From: JBBRDU01 sp038230335 | GTDB lineage: Bacteria > Verrucomicrobiota > Verrucomicrobiia > Chthoniobacterales > UBA10450 | Length of the DNA: 64,000 nt | Assembly: GCA_038230335.1 (NCBI GenBank) | Contig: JBBRNL010000001.1 | Coordinates: 372,001 to 436,000, forward strand | Reading direction: 5' to 3' | Shown: positions 25,635 through 34,589 of the stretch, in pieces | Position numbering within the stretch: position 1 is the stretch's first letter | How the letters are laid out: the number at the start of each line of letters is the position of its first letter | Translations under genes and position numbers: made by a program | The notes under the pieces: generated by a model | Database searches by the model: none | Told to the model about the DNA's origin: nothing | What the model saw: the letters and a program-made list of their open reading frames with translations, nothing else

Positions 25635-28600
25635 ATGACGGAATTAGTCACCACGGTTGCCGATAAGATCGATCGCGCAGTCCAGAAAGTTACCCCGTTC
25701 GCCTATCGGATTCAGCGCAGAGGCAAGCGTTGGATGCGTCGTGCCATGCGCAAACCGCGCAGCGTGTCGGAGGGCCCGAACCTTTTGCCGCTTCTCATCC
25801 AGGTGCTGGCCAGCTTTTCCAAAGCGGATGGCGTTCTTCTCGAGGAGGAAATTGACTCCAGCCTCGGATTCCTGCGTTACGACTATCCGGAGACGGTTTA
25901 CTCCGAGCTTCGGCAACTCTTTCGCCAGGCCCTTTACGAACAGCAGGACCTGTCCGCCATGGCCCAGAAACTCAGCGCCCAGCTCGGGACGGATCGGAAA
26001 ATCATGCTCGGCGTGCAGCTTTACGACCTGATCTCGCAAGCCGGACTCAAGCAGGAGCAGGTCGTCGCATTCTATTCTTTCATGTCGCAACTGGGCATGG
26101 CCGCGCAGGCCATCGACATCGTCTATCAGCTGAATGCCTCGGAAGATTCGGATCCGTCCATTTATCAACGGGGCGCTTCTCCTCTCGAATCGCTTTCCTT
26201 CGGAACGAGCGGGCGGGCTGACGTCACGATCAAGAGTCTCAATGGGACTGATCGGCTGCTCGCCTTTCGCTATCACGATCTGATCCTGCTCAAGAATTAC
26301 AGCGGGCAGAGTGTGTCGGTGCGGGGCCGGCCCCTGGTGCGCGGAGGTTTTTGCCGGATTTATCCCGGCCAACGCATTTTGATTGGCGATCAGGTTCTGA
26401 CCTACCAGGAACTCGCCACTTACTTCAACGCCAAGAAGAACGTTTCGCTCCCGCAGATTTTTGTGCGCGTGCGGAAAGACGTAGACGAGGTCGAATTGGA
26501 ACGGGCCCGCACGCGCGACAGTTCGCTTGAAGTCACCTTCGGACTGAAGGTCCGGGTGAAAGCTTTGCGCGACGTCGACGCGGTTCTCAACGGGACAAAA
26601 CTCAAATCTGGCACGCAAGTGGAGGCGTCGCTGGATGATCGGATCATCTTCCATAACGACAGCGAGCTCGATTTCACCGATCTCCGTCGCCGCGCCCGCG
26701 CCCTCGGCGGCCGTTTTCAACTGAAGGCTTCGAAGTCTGAATATCTGGTTTCGAATAATCCGAGTCTGCTCGAAGCGGACGATATTTTGCTTTCGCCGGG
26801 GACGAGCGGCGACGTTTTGCTTAAGATTTTTTGCGACTACGACAAGCGCATCGGGCAACTGGAAGTGATTGAGGCAGACCGCCCGATTTTGGTGGGAGAC
26901 GTGGCCGTGCGGACGACGGCGCCGTTGAAAGATGGCGACACGATTCGGATCGATATTGGCCAGTTCCTGCGCTGCAATTTTTCCGAGCGCATCATCGAAG
27001 AAGAGCGCAATATCATTCGCACCCTCGAGTTAAGCGAAGTCACGCATCGCTTCAGCAGCGGCGACGTGGGGCTGGAAGGAATTTCCTTTGCCTTGACGCG
27101 GGGTGAGCTGGTTTGCGTGATGGGAGCGAGCGGTTGCGGCAAGAGCACTCTCATGAAGGTGATCGCGGGCCAGTTGCAGCCCAGAGGCGGTAACGTTCTT
27201 CTAAATGGCCAGTCGCTTTATCCGAATCTGGATGAGCTCAAACGCTACGTCAGTTACATCCCGCAGGAGGACGCGTTCGATGAGCATCTCACGATCGGAG
27301 AAAATTTGAATTTCGCGGCGGCCATCCGTTCCCCGCATTTATCGCGGCGCGATCGCAATCGCCGCCTGGAAGGCAAATTAATCGAGCTCGGTCTGGGCGA
27401 ACGGCGCGACGCCGTGGTGGGGAGCGCGGTGAAAAAGACGCTGAGCGGCGGCGAGCGCAAGCGCCTCAACATCGGCCTCGATATGATCGGGATGGCTGAC
27501 GTTTATCTGTTCGACGAACCGACCTCCGGCCTGTCCTCCAAGGATTCCGAGCACGTCCTCGACATCGTTCGGAGCATGGCGCACAACAAAATCATTGTCG
27601 TCACGATCCACCAGCCGAGCTCGAAACTGTTTCAGATGTTTCACAAGGCCATCCTGCTTGATAAAGGCGGCCGACTGGTCTTTTTCGGAACGCCTTCGGA
27701 TATGTTGCGTTACTTCGCGGAGGCGGAGCATCAACATCAGTTCGGCGCGGAGCTGGGAGCCTGTCCTTCCTGCGGAACGACCCGGCCGGAGTTCATTTTC
27801 GACGTGCTTGAGACGCCTCTGCGCGACTTGAGCGGCGACATCATTTACGAGGAAAACAATCGCGGCCAGCTGGTGGCGGCGCGTCGCTATTCGCCGGAAT
27901 TCTGGCGGGACAAATACGAAGCGTTTCGCCTTATTCAGGACGTCAAGCAGGTGTCGCTCCGTCGGGATCCGGCCACGACCGTGCCCTCGGAGCCGGCGCA
28001 AAAACGAAAGCGCTCGCCCATTCGCTGGCACGACGAGTGGACGCAATTTCGCACGCTGCTGCGCCGTTCCTTTACGAGCAAGCTGCGGAACAAGGCGAAC
28101 GTGGTGATTACGCTTTGCGTCGCCCCTTTCCTTGCCTTGTTGATCGCCACGATTTTAAGATACTCGGATAGCGGCAAATATGATTTCGCCTCGGCCTATC
28201 ATATTCCGACCTTCCTCTTCCTGAGTTTGATTGTGGCCATGTTCCTTGGCCTAACGAACAGCGCCGATGATATCATCCGCGATCGGCCCATCCTGCAGCG
28301 TGAGCGCAATCTCAATGTGCGTCTCTCCTATTACGTCATCTCGAAAACGATGACGCTCGGCATCTTCGCTTTCGTGCAGTGCCTGCTTTTTGTCCTGATC
28401 GGCAATTACGTGCTCCAGATCCGCGGCATGTTCTGGATCGACCTCTCCATCGTCTTTATGACCGCGCTGGGAGGCCTGGCCCTCGGCCTGGTCGTGTCGT
28501 CATTAGTGGCAGACCCCAAGACGGCGGCCAACATCGTCCCGCTTGTGTTGATTCCACAGATCATCATGGGTGGTGCGCTCATCAAGTATGAGGACATGAA

Positions 28601-29249
28601 TCGAAACCTGGCCTTCGGTTATGCCTTGACCCATTGGTTCAAGGAGCATCCCACTCAGGACCAGGGAAAAAAAATGGAGAGCAAATTGCAGGTGCCGTTT
28701 GTCTGTCAGTTCATTGCCATGCGCTGGTCCTACGAGGAGTTGGTCGTGGCGCAGGCCAAGCTCAACCCGTTGACCAAGCGGCAGGATAACGCGCAACGTC
28801 AGATCGACGCCATCGTGGCGAGTCATACGAAGGATCCGGTGGAGGGAAAGCGACTGGACGATTTGAAGGAAGCCCTCGCCGTCTTGTCCGGCTTGGAAGC
28901 GAGATCGGCGGGCGAGCTCGATCGTTATCTCAGCCAGATCGATCAGGTTCTGAAGCGCAATAAACCTTTCGACCGTGCCGCCTTTAAGGATGCGACGGGT
29001 GGGGTCACGGCCGAGCAACTTTACGTCAACCAGAAGGTTTCGGATCTCATCTCCAACGCTGAGATGGAGCAAACTGATTATCGGCGTGGCAACCGGCCCA
29101 ACGTTTTCTTCGGGGCGCAGAAGAGCTACCTTGGCCTGAAGGTCAACGTGTTCGTCTGGAACACGGTTGTGCTCCTTGGATCGAGCATCGTTCTGCTCGG
29201 TCTTCTCCATTGGATTTTGCGGCGACAACTGCAAGTGCGCCGCAGTTGA
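25635..29249 (+). CDS. Large ABCG-type ABC transporter with TerB-like and FHA-like N-terminal regions
   Basis: 1,204 residues, about twice an ABCG half-transporter. Residues about 45-150 are helical and acidic like TerB/DjlA-N domains. Residues about 185-460 are beta-rich with repeated FHA-like patterns (RPLVRGGFCRIYPGQRILIG). The ATPase follows: Walker A GASGCGKST (about 497-505), signature LSGGERKRL (about 603), Walker B VYLFDEPTSGL (about 623). A CPSC knuckle-like site lies near 709. The membrane domain starts near 822; its last loop (about 990-1165) is a large polar, charged insert before the final helix. A homodimeric exporter is likely; the substrate is unknown. The FHA-like part suggests control by phosphothreonine signalling, which is inference. 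Confidence 0.85.
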   Translation: MTELVTTVADKIDRAVQKVTPFAYRIQRRGKRWMRRAMRKPRSVSEGPNLLPLLIQVLASFSKADGVLLEEEIDSSLGFLRYDYPETVYSELRQLFRQALYEQQDLSAMAQKLSAQLGTDRKIMLGVQLYDLISQAGLKQEQVVAFYSFMSQLGMAAQAIDIVYQLNASEDSDPSIYQRGASPLESLSFGTSGRADVTIKSLNGTDRLLAFRYHDLILLKNYSGQSVSVRGRPLVRGGFCRIYPGQRILIGDQVLTYQELATYFNAKKNVSLPQIFVRVRKDVDEVELERARTRDSSLEVTFGLKVRVKALRDVDAVLNGTKLKSGTQVEASLDDRIIFHNDSELDFTDLRRRARALGGRFQLKASKSEYLVSNNPSLLEADDILLSPGTSGDVLLKIFCDYDKRIGQLEVIEADRPILVGDVAVRTTAPLKDGDTIRIDIGQFLRCNFSERIIEEERNIIRTLELSEVTHRFSSGDVGLEGISFALTRGELVCVMGASGCGKSTLMKVIAGQLQPRGGNVLLNGQSLYPNLDELKRYVSYIPQEDAFDEHLTIGENLNFAAAIRSPHLSRRDRNRRLEGKLIELGLGERRDAVVGSAVKKTLSGGERKRLNIGLDMIGMADVYLFDEPTSGLSSKDSEHVLDIVRSMAHNKIIVVTIHQPSSKLFQMFHKAILLDKGGRLVFFGTPSDMLRYFAEAEHQHQFGAELGACPSCGTTRPEFIFDVLETPLRDLSGDIIYEENNRGQLVAARRYSPEFWRDKYEAFRLIQDVKQVSLRRDPATTVPSEPAQKRKRSPIRWHDEWTQFRTLLRRSFTSKLRNKANVVITLCVAPFLALLIATILRYSDSGKYDFASAYHIPTFLFLSLIVAMFLGLTNSADDIIRDRPILQRERNLNVRLSYYVISKTMTLGIFAFVQCLLFVLIGNYVLQIRGMFWIDLSIVFMTALGGLALGLVVSSLVADPKTAANIVPLVLIPQIIMGGALIKYEDMNRNLAFGYALTHWFKEHPTQDQGKKMESKLQVPFVCQFIAMRWSYEELVVAQAKLNPLTKRQDNAQRQIDAIVASHTKDPVEGKRLDDLKEALAVLSGLEARSAGELDRYLSQIDQVLKRNKPFDRAAFKDATGGVTAEQLYVNQKVSDLISNAEMEQTDYRRGNRPNVFFGAQKSYLGLKVNVFVWNTVVLLGSSIVLLGLLHWILRRQLQVRRS

Positions 29250-29265
29250 TTTTTAAACCACTGAT

Positions 29266-30399
29266 ATGAAAAAGGCCAAAGACAAGACCACGCGTTTGAT
29301 CGTAGCGGCGAGCGAGGCAGATGCGGACATGCTGTACGCGACGCGCTTTTGGGTGCCCGATCCGGTCATCTTTTTGCAGCAGAACGGGAAACGCACGCTC
29401 GTGCTGAGCGATTTGGAAATAGATCGGGCGCGAAAGTCGGCCCAAGCCGATGAATTCGTGCAATTCAGTGACCTCGAGCGCGAAGTACAGGGGAAATCGA
29501 AAAAATCTCCACCTTACGAAAAGGTGCTCGCTCATTTCCTGCGCAAACGCGGAGTCAAGGTCGCCACCGTGCCGGCAAATTTTGCCCTCGGGTATGCCCG
29601 GGAGCTGGCCGCCGCCAAAATTCAGTTGCGCCTAACGAATGGCCCTTTCTGGCCGGAACGCACCGAGAAGAGTGATAAGGACCTTGAATTGATGAGCCGG
29701 GCCTTGCGCATTACCGAGGCGGGGTTGGCCCGTGCGGTGGAAGTATTGAAAGCGTCACGGCCAGGGCCAGGCCAGCGTTTGCGCTGGTCCGGCAAGCCGT
29801 TGACCTCGGAGATTTTGCGCGCCGAGATTGACTCGGCCGTGCTGCGCGCCGGTGGGCAGCCCACCGGGACGATCGTAGCCGGCGGCGATCAGGCGTGCGA
29901 TCCGCACGAGCGGGGATCGGGCCCGTTGCTGGCCAATTCGCTCATCATTCTCGATATATTTCCGCGCGACTCCCAGAGTGGCTATTTCGGCGATCTGACG
30001 CGAACGGTGCTGCGCGGAAGGGCGAGCGAGGAGCAGCGAAAACTCTGGGACACGGTAAAGGCGGGCCAGGCTCTGGCGCTGAGGAGAATCAAGGCAGGGA
30101 TTGACGGGATGGAGATTCACCAGGCGATTCAGGACTTATTCGTCCGGCGTGGCTACAAAACCGGTGTGCGGAAAGGCCGGCGCGTCGGATTTTTCCACGG
30201 CACCGGGCACGGTCTCGGACTGGAGATCCACGAATATCCGCGGTTACAAAAGGTGATATTGAAAGAGCGGCAAACCGTGACGGTGGAACCCGGGTTGTAT
30301 TACCCGGGATTGGGCGGCGTTCGTCTGGAGGACGTCGTGGTGGTGACTAAGACCGGTTGCAAGGTTTTGTCTCGATTCCCGAAGAAGTTGGAGATTTAG
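29266..30399 (+). CDS. M24-family metallopeptidase (Xaa-Pro aminopeptidase-like)
   Basis: 377 residues, ATG at 29266, 16 bp after the ABC gene. The creatinase/aminopeptidase fold has all five dinuclear metal ligands: Asp in IILDIFPRD, Asp in YFGDLTRTV, His in FHGTGHGLGLEIHE, Glu in TVEPGLYYPG and Glu in VRLEDVVVV. It has no signal peptide, so acts in the cytoplasm on peptides, probably those with proline at position two. It may share a transcript with the ABC gene. Confidence 0.88.
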   Translation: MKKAKDKTTRLIVAASEADADMLYATRFWVPDPVIFLQQNGKRTLVLSDLEIDRARKSAQADEFVQFSDLEREVQGKSKKSPPYEKVLAHFLRKRGVKVATVPANFALGYARELAAAKIQLRLTNGPFWPERTEKSDKDLELMSRALRITEAGLARAVEVLKASRPGPGQRLRWSGKPLTSEILRAEIDSAVLRAGGQPTGTIVAGGDQACDPHERGSGPLLANSLIILDIFPRDSQSGYFGDLTRTVLRGRASEEQRKLWDTVKAGQALALRRIKAGIDGMEIHQAIQDLFVRRGYKTGVRKGRRVGFFHGTGHGLGLEIHEYPRLQKVILKERQTVTVEPGLYYPGLGGVRLEDVVVVTKTGCKVLSRFPKKLEI

Positions 30400-30427
30400 G
30401 CGTAGTCCGCTCGCGGGCAGAGGCAGG

Positions 30428-30486
30428 GGCGGTTGACCTCAACCGCCTTCCGCTCGTTGCAGCCGAGGCGGTTCGGGTGAACCGCC
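30428..30486. repeat. Tandem hairpins with shared GGCGGTT arms
   Basis: GGCGGTTGA-CC-TCAACCGCC (30428-30447) and GGCGGTTC-GGGT-GAACCGCC (30467-30486). The first has a homologue at 45928-45947 in which both strands of one stem pair changed together, so the hairpin itself seems to be conserved. The gap 30400-30661 holds no gene. Confidence 0.6.
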
Positions 30487-30499
30487 CCTACCTGAGGCG

Positions 30500-30561
30500 A
30501 TGGTAAAAGTGGCGGCGTAGCCGCAAATGAATAACAACGCGCTCGGAGATCGCGTTCCACC
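30500..30561. repeat. Dispersed 60-bp repeat, copy 1
   Basis: Ends in CAACGCGCTCGGAGATCGCG followed by TTCCACC, and starts with GATGGTAAAAGTGGCGGC. Copies: 47289-47348 (same strand) and 62581-62603 (core only, inverted). The core has AACGCG/CGCGTT inverted arms. Confidence 0.6.
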
Positions 30562-30661
30562 TCCTCAGGGATTCCTGGGTCGGATGGGAGGAGGGCGATG
30601 GCCGGCAAATGAACGAACCGTCCCTCAGGGCGTCTAATTATCAGACTCACTTAGAACAGGA

Positions 30662-31354
30662 ATGTTTTACCCATACGGCGGCGGCTCTCATTTTCTGCTC
30701 TACATCGGGGTGCCCATGATCCTGGGCATCTGGGCGCACTTCCGAGTCACGGGCGCCTTCAAAAAATGGGGCCAGGTCCGTGCCGCCTCCAATATCACCG
30801 GTGCGGAATGCGCGCGGGAAATCCTGAAGGCCGCGCAGATCACCGACGTTCAAGTGGTCGAGACCAATGACTTTCTCGGGGATCATTATGATCCGACGAG
30901 CAAAAGGCTCTGTCTCTCGAGCAATGTCTACAGCACGGCGTCGGTGGCAGCGCTCGGGATCGCCGCGCACGAGACGGGCCATGCCATTCAGCATGCCAGC
31001 GCGTATGCGCCCCTCAAGGCGCGGATGACGGTCGTCCCGGTGACGCAAGTGGCTTCCCAGCTTTTGCCCTTCGTTATTTTCGGCGGTTTCTTTTTTCGGC
31101 TGAGCGGACTGATCACGCTCGGCATCTATTGCTACCTGGTCATTGTGATCTTTCAATTGATCACCTTGCCCGTGGAATTTGACGCCTCGCGCCGGGCCAA
31201 GATTATCCTGCAACAAATGGGAATCATTCAGGCCGGGTCGGAAACGGCTGGTGTAAATAGCGTACTGAACGCAGCCGCCCTGACCTATGTGGCCGCTTTC
31301 ATTGCCGCGCTGGGCAACCTGCTCTGGCTGCTCTCCGCGAGGGATCGTCGCTGA
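30662..31354 (+). CDS. YugP-type membrane zinc metallopeptidase
   Basis: 230 residues, ATG at 30662. It matches PF04298: an N-terminal membrane helix, a cytosolic or luminal loop, then AAHETGHAIQHA with the HExxH zinc site, and two to three C-terminal helices with FDASRRAK between them. Substrates are unknown; the family is related in plan to HtpX. It sits 23 bp upstream of a sigma factor gene and is probably co-transcribed with it, which hints at a role in envelope stress control. Confidence 0.87.
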   Translation: MFYPYGGGSHFLLYIGVPMILGIWAHFRVTGAFKKWGQVRAASNITGAECAREILKAAQITDVQVVETNDFLGDHYDPTSKRLCLSSNVYSTASVAALGIAAHETGHAIQHASAYAPLKARMTVVPVTQVASQLLPFVIFGGFFFRLSGLITLGIYCYLVIVIFQLITLPVEFDASRRAKIILQQMGIIQAGSETAGVNSVLNAAALTYVAAFIAALGNLLWLLSARDRR

Positions 31355-31377
31355 AATTGCAGACCCCATTGAAGAAA

Positions 31378-32070
31378 ATGAGTTCCTCCTCCATTGCTTT
31401 GCCGCCGGCGCGTCGCCTTTCCGATTTGTTATCGTCGGGTGCCGGAACCGCTGATAAGGCTAAGCGGAAGGGGATGGACCAGCCACGAAGCGACGAAGAT
31501 CAGCAATTGGTGGCGCGCACGCAATCGGGCGATACGGCCGCGTTCGACCAATTGGTCGTGAAATACACGCCGCGCCTCTACGGTTTGGTCTACAACATGA
31601 CCTCGAACCACGAGGACACCAACGACCTGCTCCAAGACGTTTTTGCCAAAGCCTATAAGGCCATCCGTGGATTTCGGGGTAAATCCTCCTTCTATACCTG
31701 GATCCATTCGATCGCGGTCAACATGACCCTCAATTTCCTGAAGAAGCGGGGCCGCCGCTACCACCTCAGCCTCGATGACGTGGATGCCAGCATCCAGAAT
31801 GACAAGGAGTTCCTCGAACTCACGGCTACGAGCAGCCCAGTCCGGGAAGCCGACCTCTCAGAACTGCAAAGAAGATTGAACGAGGCTATGATGAAATTGT
31901 CTGAAGAACACAGAGCTGTGGTGACAATGTTTCATATTCAAGGGATGCCCCACGCCGAGATCAGCAAAATCTTGCGCGTTTCTGAGGGGACAGTACGGTC
32001 CCGGCTTTTCTACGCCAATCGGCAGCTGCAGAATTATCTGGACGAATTCCGTAAAAACCCCGTTTCTTAA
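31378..32070 (+). CDS. ECF-type RNA polymerase sigma factor
   Basis: 230 residues from the ATG at 31378; a TTG at 31357 and an ATG at 31474 are alternatives, the last matching the usual ECF start better. Region 2 is clear (FDQLVVKYTPRLYGLVYNM, then DLLQDVFAKAY and FRGKSSFYTWIHSIAVN) and region 4 has EEHRAVVTMFHIQGMPHAEI with a helix-turn-helix ending VSEGTVRSRLFYA. The gene is followed after 13 bp by a small membrane protein, the usual place of an anti-sigma factor, and then by an HtrA-like protein. Confidence 0.9.
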   Translation: MSSSSIALPPARRLSDLLSSGAGTADKAKRKGMDQPRSDEDQQLVARTQSGDTAAFDQLVVKYTPRLYGLVYNMTSNHEDTNDLLQDVFAKAYKAIRGFRGKSSFYTWIHSIAVNMTLNFLKKRGRRYHLSLDDVDASIQNDKEFLELTATSSPVREADLSELQRRLNEAMMKLSEEHRAVVTMFHIQGMPHAEISKILRVSEGTVRSRLFYANRQLQNYLDEFRKNPVS

Positions 32071-32083
32071 ACGCTCCCTGCCC

Positions 32084-32572
32084 ATGCACGAATCTGACGA
32101 CCACGATATTGCGACGCTTCTCCGGCTGAAAAAGTTCGAGCAGCCGCCCCCGGCTTACTTTGAGAATTTTCTGCATGAGTTTCATCGCCGTCAACGGGAT
32201 CAGCTGCTCCGGCAGCCACTCTGGCGGATCTGCCTGGAACGGGCCCACGATTTCATGTTCACGCTGAATGTGCCGTCGCTGACCTCCTATCCCGCCGCAG
32301 CCACCGCCCTTCTTATTTTCGCAGCCGTTATTTCGTTCAAGATTTACCAGACGCCGGAGACACCGCATCTCGCAGGGAATCGGCCGGCCTTGTCTATTCC
32401 CGCCAATTCCGACGGTGAATGGACGCTCGCTTCGCCGGTGTCGACGACGCGAGTCTTGAGCACGAAGCCGCTGCGCAATTCCAATCAAAGCGCCCAAACT
32501 CACCGGGCTACGCAGCCGCGCTACGTGCTCGATAGCGTTCCCGTGAGTTATGAGTCGACTTTCCGGTTTTAG
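32084..32572 (+). CDS. Small single-helix membrane protein, candidate anti-sigma factor
   Basis: 162 residues: a charged N-terminal cytosolic part (LLRLKKFEQPPPAYFENFLHE), one helix near 75-90 (AAATALLIFAAVISF) and an extracytoplasmic tail. Gene order and topology fit an anti-sigma factor, but there is no HxxxCxxC zinc-binding motif and I find no family match, so the role is inferred from position only. Its 3' end overlaps the HtrA-like gene by 23 bp. Confidence 0.6.
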   Translation: MHESDDHDIATLLRLKKFEQPPPAYFENFLHEFHRRQRDQLLRQPLWRICLERAHDFMFTLNVPSLTSYPAAATALLIFAAVISFKIYQTPETPHLAGNRPALSIPANSDGEWTLASPVSTTRVLSTKPLRNSNQSAQTHRATQPRYVLDSVPVSYESTFRF

Positions 32573-33644
32573 GCGCCCGTCCGGGACTGGTTCGGGGGTT
32601 CAGCTGGGAGCGAGGTTTAGCCGCGCTGCGGTCGCAGCAATCCTGGGTTTGGCGGCCGGCCCGATCATGGCCCAGCCGCAGTCGGCCAATGCCATCAGCC
32701 AGGAGGTCAAGGACGTCTTCGAACGGGCTCGTCACGCCGTCGTCAAGATTCACGGGCAGGACGAGCACAGCGATATCTACGGCACCGGATTTTTCATCGA
32801 TCCGACCGGGACTCTTTATACCTCCTATTCCGTGGGAGGGGATGCGGGAAACTTTACGGTGGAGTGTGACGGGAAACATCATTCGGCGCGGGCTATTTTG
32901 GCGGACGAGCGCAGCGGTCTCGCCATTTTGAAAGTAGATTTGGCAACCCCGGCTTTGCCCATCGGCAAGGCGGACGAACTGGAGGTGGCCACGCCGGTCG
33001 TGACGATTGGTTACCCGCTTGATCTCCCGCAGACTCCAAGTTTTGGAATGATCGCTGGGTTCGATCGCAAGTACATGGGTCGCTATTTTTCGACGCGGCA
33101 TTTGCGGGTGAACCTGCCGGCGCAAAGAGGCGAAGCAGGCGCGCCCCTTTTGAATTTGAAAGGCGAGGTGGTCGGGATTTTGGTGAGCAGTCTCGAGAAT
33201 AATTCCGCCTGTTACGTGCTGCCGATTGAAGCGGCTGAAAAAATTCGGAACGACTACGTCCGATTCGGAGAAGTTCGGCACGGTTGGATTGGCGCCAACG
33301 TGGCTGAGGCCAAGACAGCGGAGGAAGGGTCCCGCGCCGAGATCACAGATATCCTGGCTACGCCGGCGGCTGATAGCGGGATAAAGCCGGGCGATATCCT
33401 GCTTCAAGTAGGCCGGACCAAGGTGCGTGAGCCCGAAGATGTTCTTGATGCGTCGTTTTTCATCAGCGCCGGAGATACCGTTCCAATCACAGTTCATCGC
33501 GGCACCGAAACGATTACGTTTAATGTGCAGGCGGAGTTTCATCCGGCGAGCAAGCAACCTCCGCTCATGAGCGAAGAAAGGTTGTCGCCCATGAACCGCT
33601 CAATTCCGTTGAATCTGCAGGCATCTCCGCCAGCAAAGAATTAG
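32550..33644 (+). CDS. HtrA/DegP-like PDZ protein lacking the catalytic triad (pseudoprotease)
   Basis: 364 residues: signal peptide (ending near IMAQPQ), trypsin-like fold, one PDZ domain (about 255-330), short tail. Lined up with the intact HtrA at 42792, the catalytic His position (TNFHVV there) is Ser94 in TSYSVG, the Asp position (KTDIAV there) is Gly123 in RSGLAI, and the Ser position (PGNSGGPL there) is Ala196 in RGEAGAPL. All three are gone while the surrounding fold is kept, so this is a conserved non-protease rather than decay. It is last in the sigma factor operon and may act as a periplasmic sensor or chaperone. Confidence 0.82.
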   Translation: MSRLSGFRRPSGTGSGVQLGARFSRAAVAAILGLAAGPIMAQPQSANAISQEVKDVFERARHAVVKIHGQDEHSDIYGTGFFIDPTGTLYTSYSVGGDAGNFTVECDGKHHSARAILADERSGLAILKVDLATPALPIGKADELEVATPVVTIGYPLDLPQTPSFGMIAGFDRKYMGRYFSTRHLRVNLPAQRGEAGAPLLNLKGEVVGILVSSLENNSACYVLPIEAAEKIRNDYVRFGEVRHGWIGANVAEAKTAEEGSRAEITDILATPAADSGIKPGDILLQVGRTKVREPEDVLDASFFISAGDTVPITVHRGTETITFNVQAEFHPASKQPPLMSEERLSPMNRSIPLNLQASPPAKN

Positions 33645-33744
33645 GCGCCTGGCGCACCATTCGCGTTCGTTTTTCGGTTTCCCTCTGCAGATCAACTGCC
33701 AAGTCTCCCCGGTGGCTCTACGGACGGACGCTAACGGGCTTTTG

Positions 33745-34575
33745 TTAATGGAGTGGCCCCAGCTTTTCCAAGGCGAATGGCAACAGGGCAAAGGTGGTCG
33801 CATCGAGGAATCCGTGCGCGATCACGGCCGGCCAGATGGACCGATGGGCAATGATGATGAAACCCAGAAAGAGTCCGAGCAATCCGGCCAGGACCGCGCC
33901 CATCATGCCCAGCTGCAGGTGGCCCGCTCCGAAGAAAACAGCAATCAGGGCCACCGCGGTGGCCTGTCCGGCTAACGAGCCAAAAGCGCGGGGCTAGAGC
34001 GCCCGCATTCCGGCCAGAGCGGCGGCTCGCCACATTTCTTCGCGCAGACCGGCGACAATGAAACTCACGACCGTCACGGTCAGCCAAAAGTAGGCCGGGT
34101 TATGGCGCAAGGCGGCCAGATCGACCAGCTTTTCCACGTCAGGCCGTTTTGTCGCAATGAACTGTTGCGCCGAGGCCGGAGTCAGAACGTGGGCACCCAT
34201 GAGGACAAGGATCACCACGACGACAGCCATTCCGGCTACGACACGAATGGCGATGGAATACCCCAGGCCGAGCGGGAGGACCCACCAGCCGGGCCGCCAG
34301 CGCAGAAATAAATCGTCGCGGGAGGGACGGGAGGAGAAGCAGGCCAATGCGAAGACGATCGCGAATACGGCGAGCTCCATAAGGCAGACGATGAGCAGGC
34401 CGGACGTGCTGCTCGTTAGGGCGGGTCGCTGACGCGGAAACTGAAAGGTCAGCGCGATCCGCGGAATAATGTAGCCGCCGATTAAAATGAGATGGATCCA
34501 CCAGCGCCAGCGCGGGACGGCCGGGGTCGCGTTCGAGACATTCACGGGCTCCGGTGAAGGGGATGGCAACGTCAC
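33745..34575 (-). pseudogene. CPBP (CAAX/ABI) intramembrane protease gene with an in-frame TAG
   Basis: The frame from the ATG at 34575 reads 193 codons, meets TAG at 33996-33994, then continues in the same frame to TAA at 33747-33745. The first part has motif 1 of the family, LREEMWR; the second has motif 2, FFGAGHLQLG, and motif 3, VIAHGFLDATTF. So the active site is split by a single stop codon with no frame change; a TGG to TAG change would explain it. It may be a fresh pseudogene, a sequencing error or a read-through site. It lies 14 bp downstream of ligA on the same strand. Confidence 0.75.
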
Positions 34576-34589
34576 ACTGATTCCCTCCG

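Noticed and set aside
25644..26858. 404-codon open frame antisense to the ABC gene
   Set aside because: No start context or domain; fully covered by the large ABC protein on the other strand.
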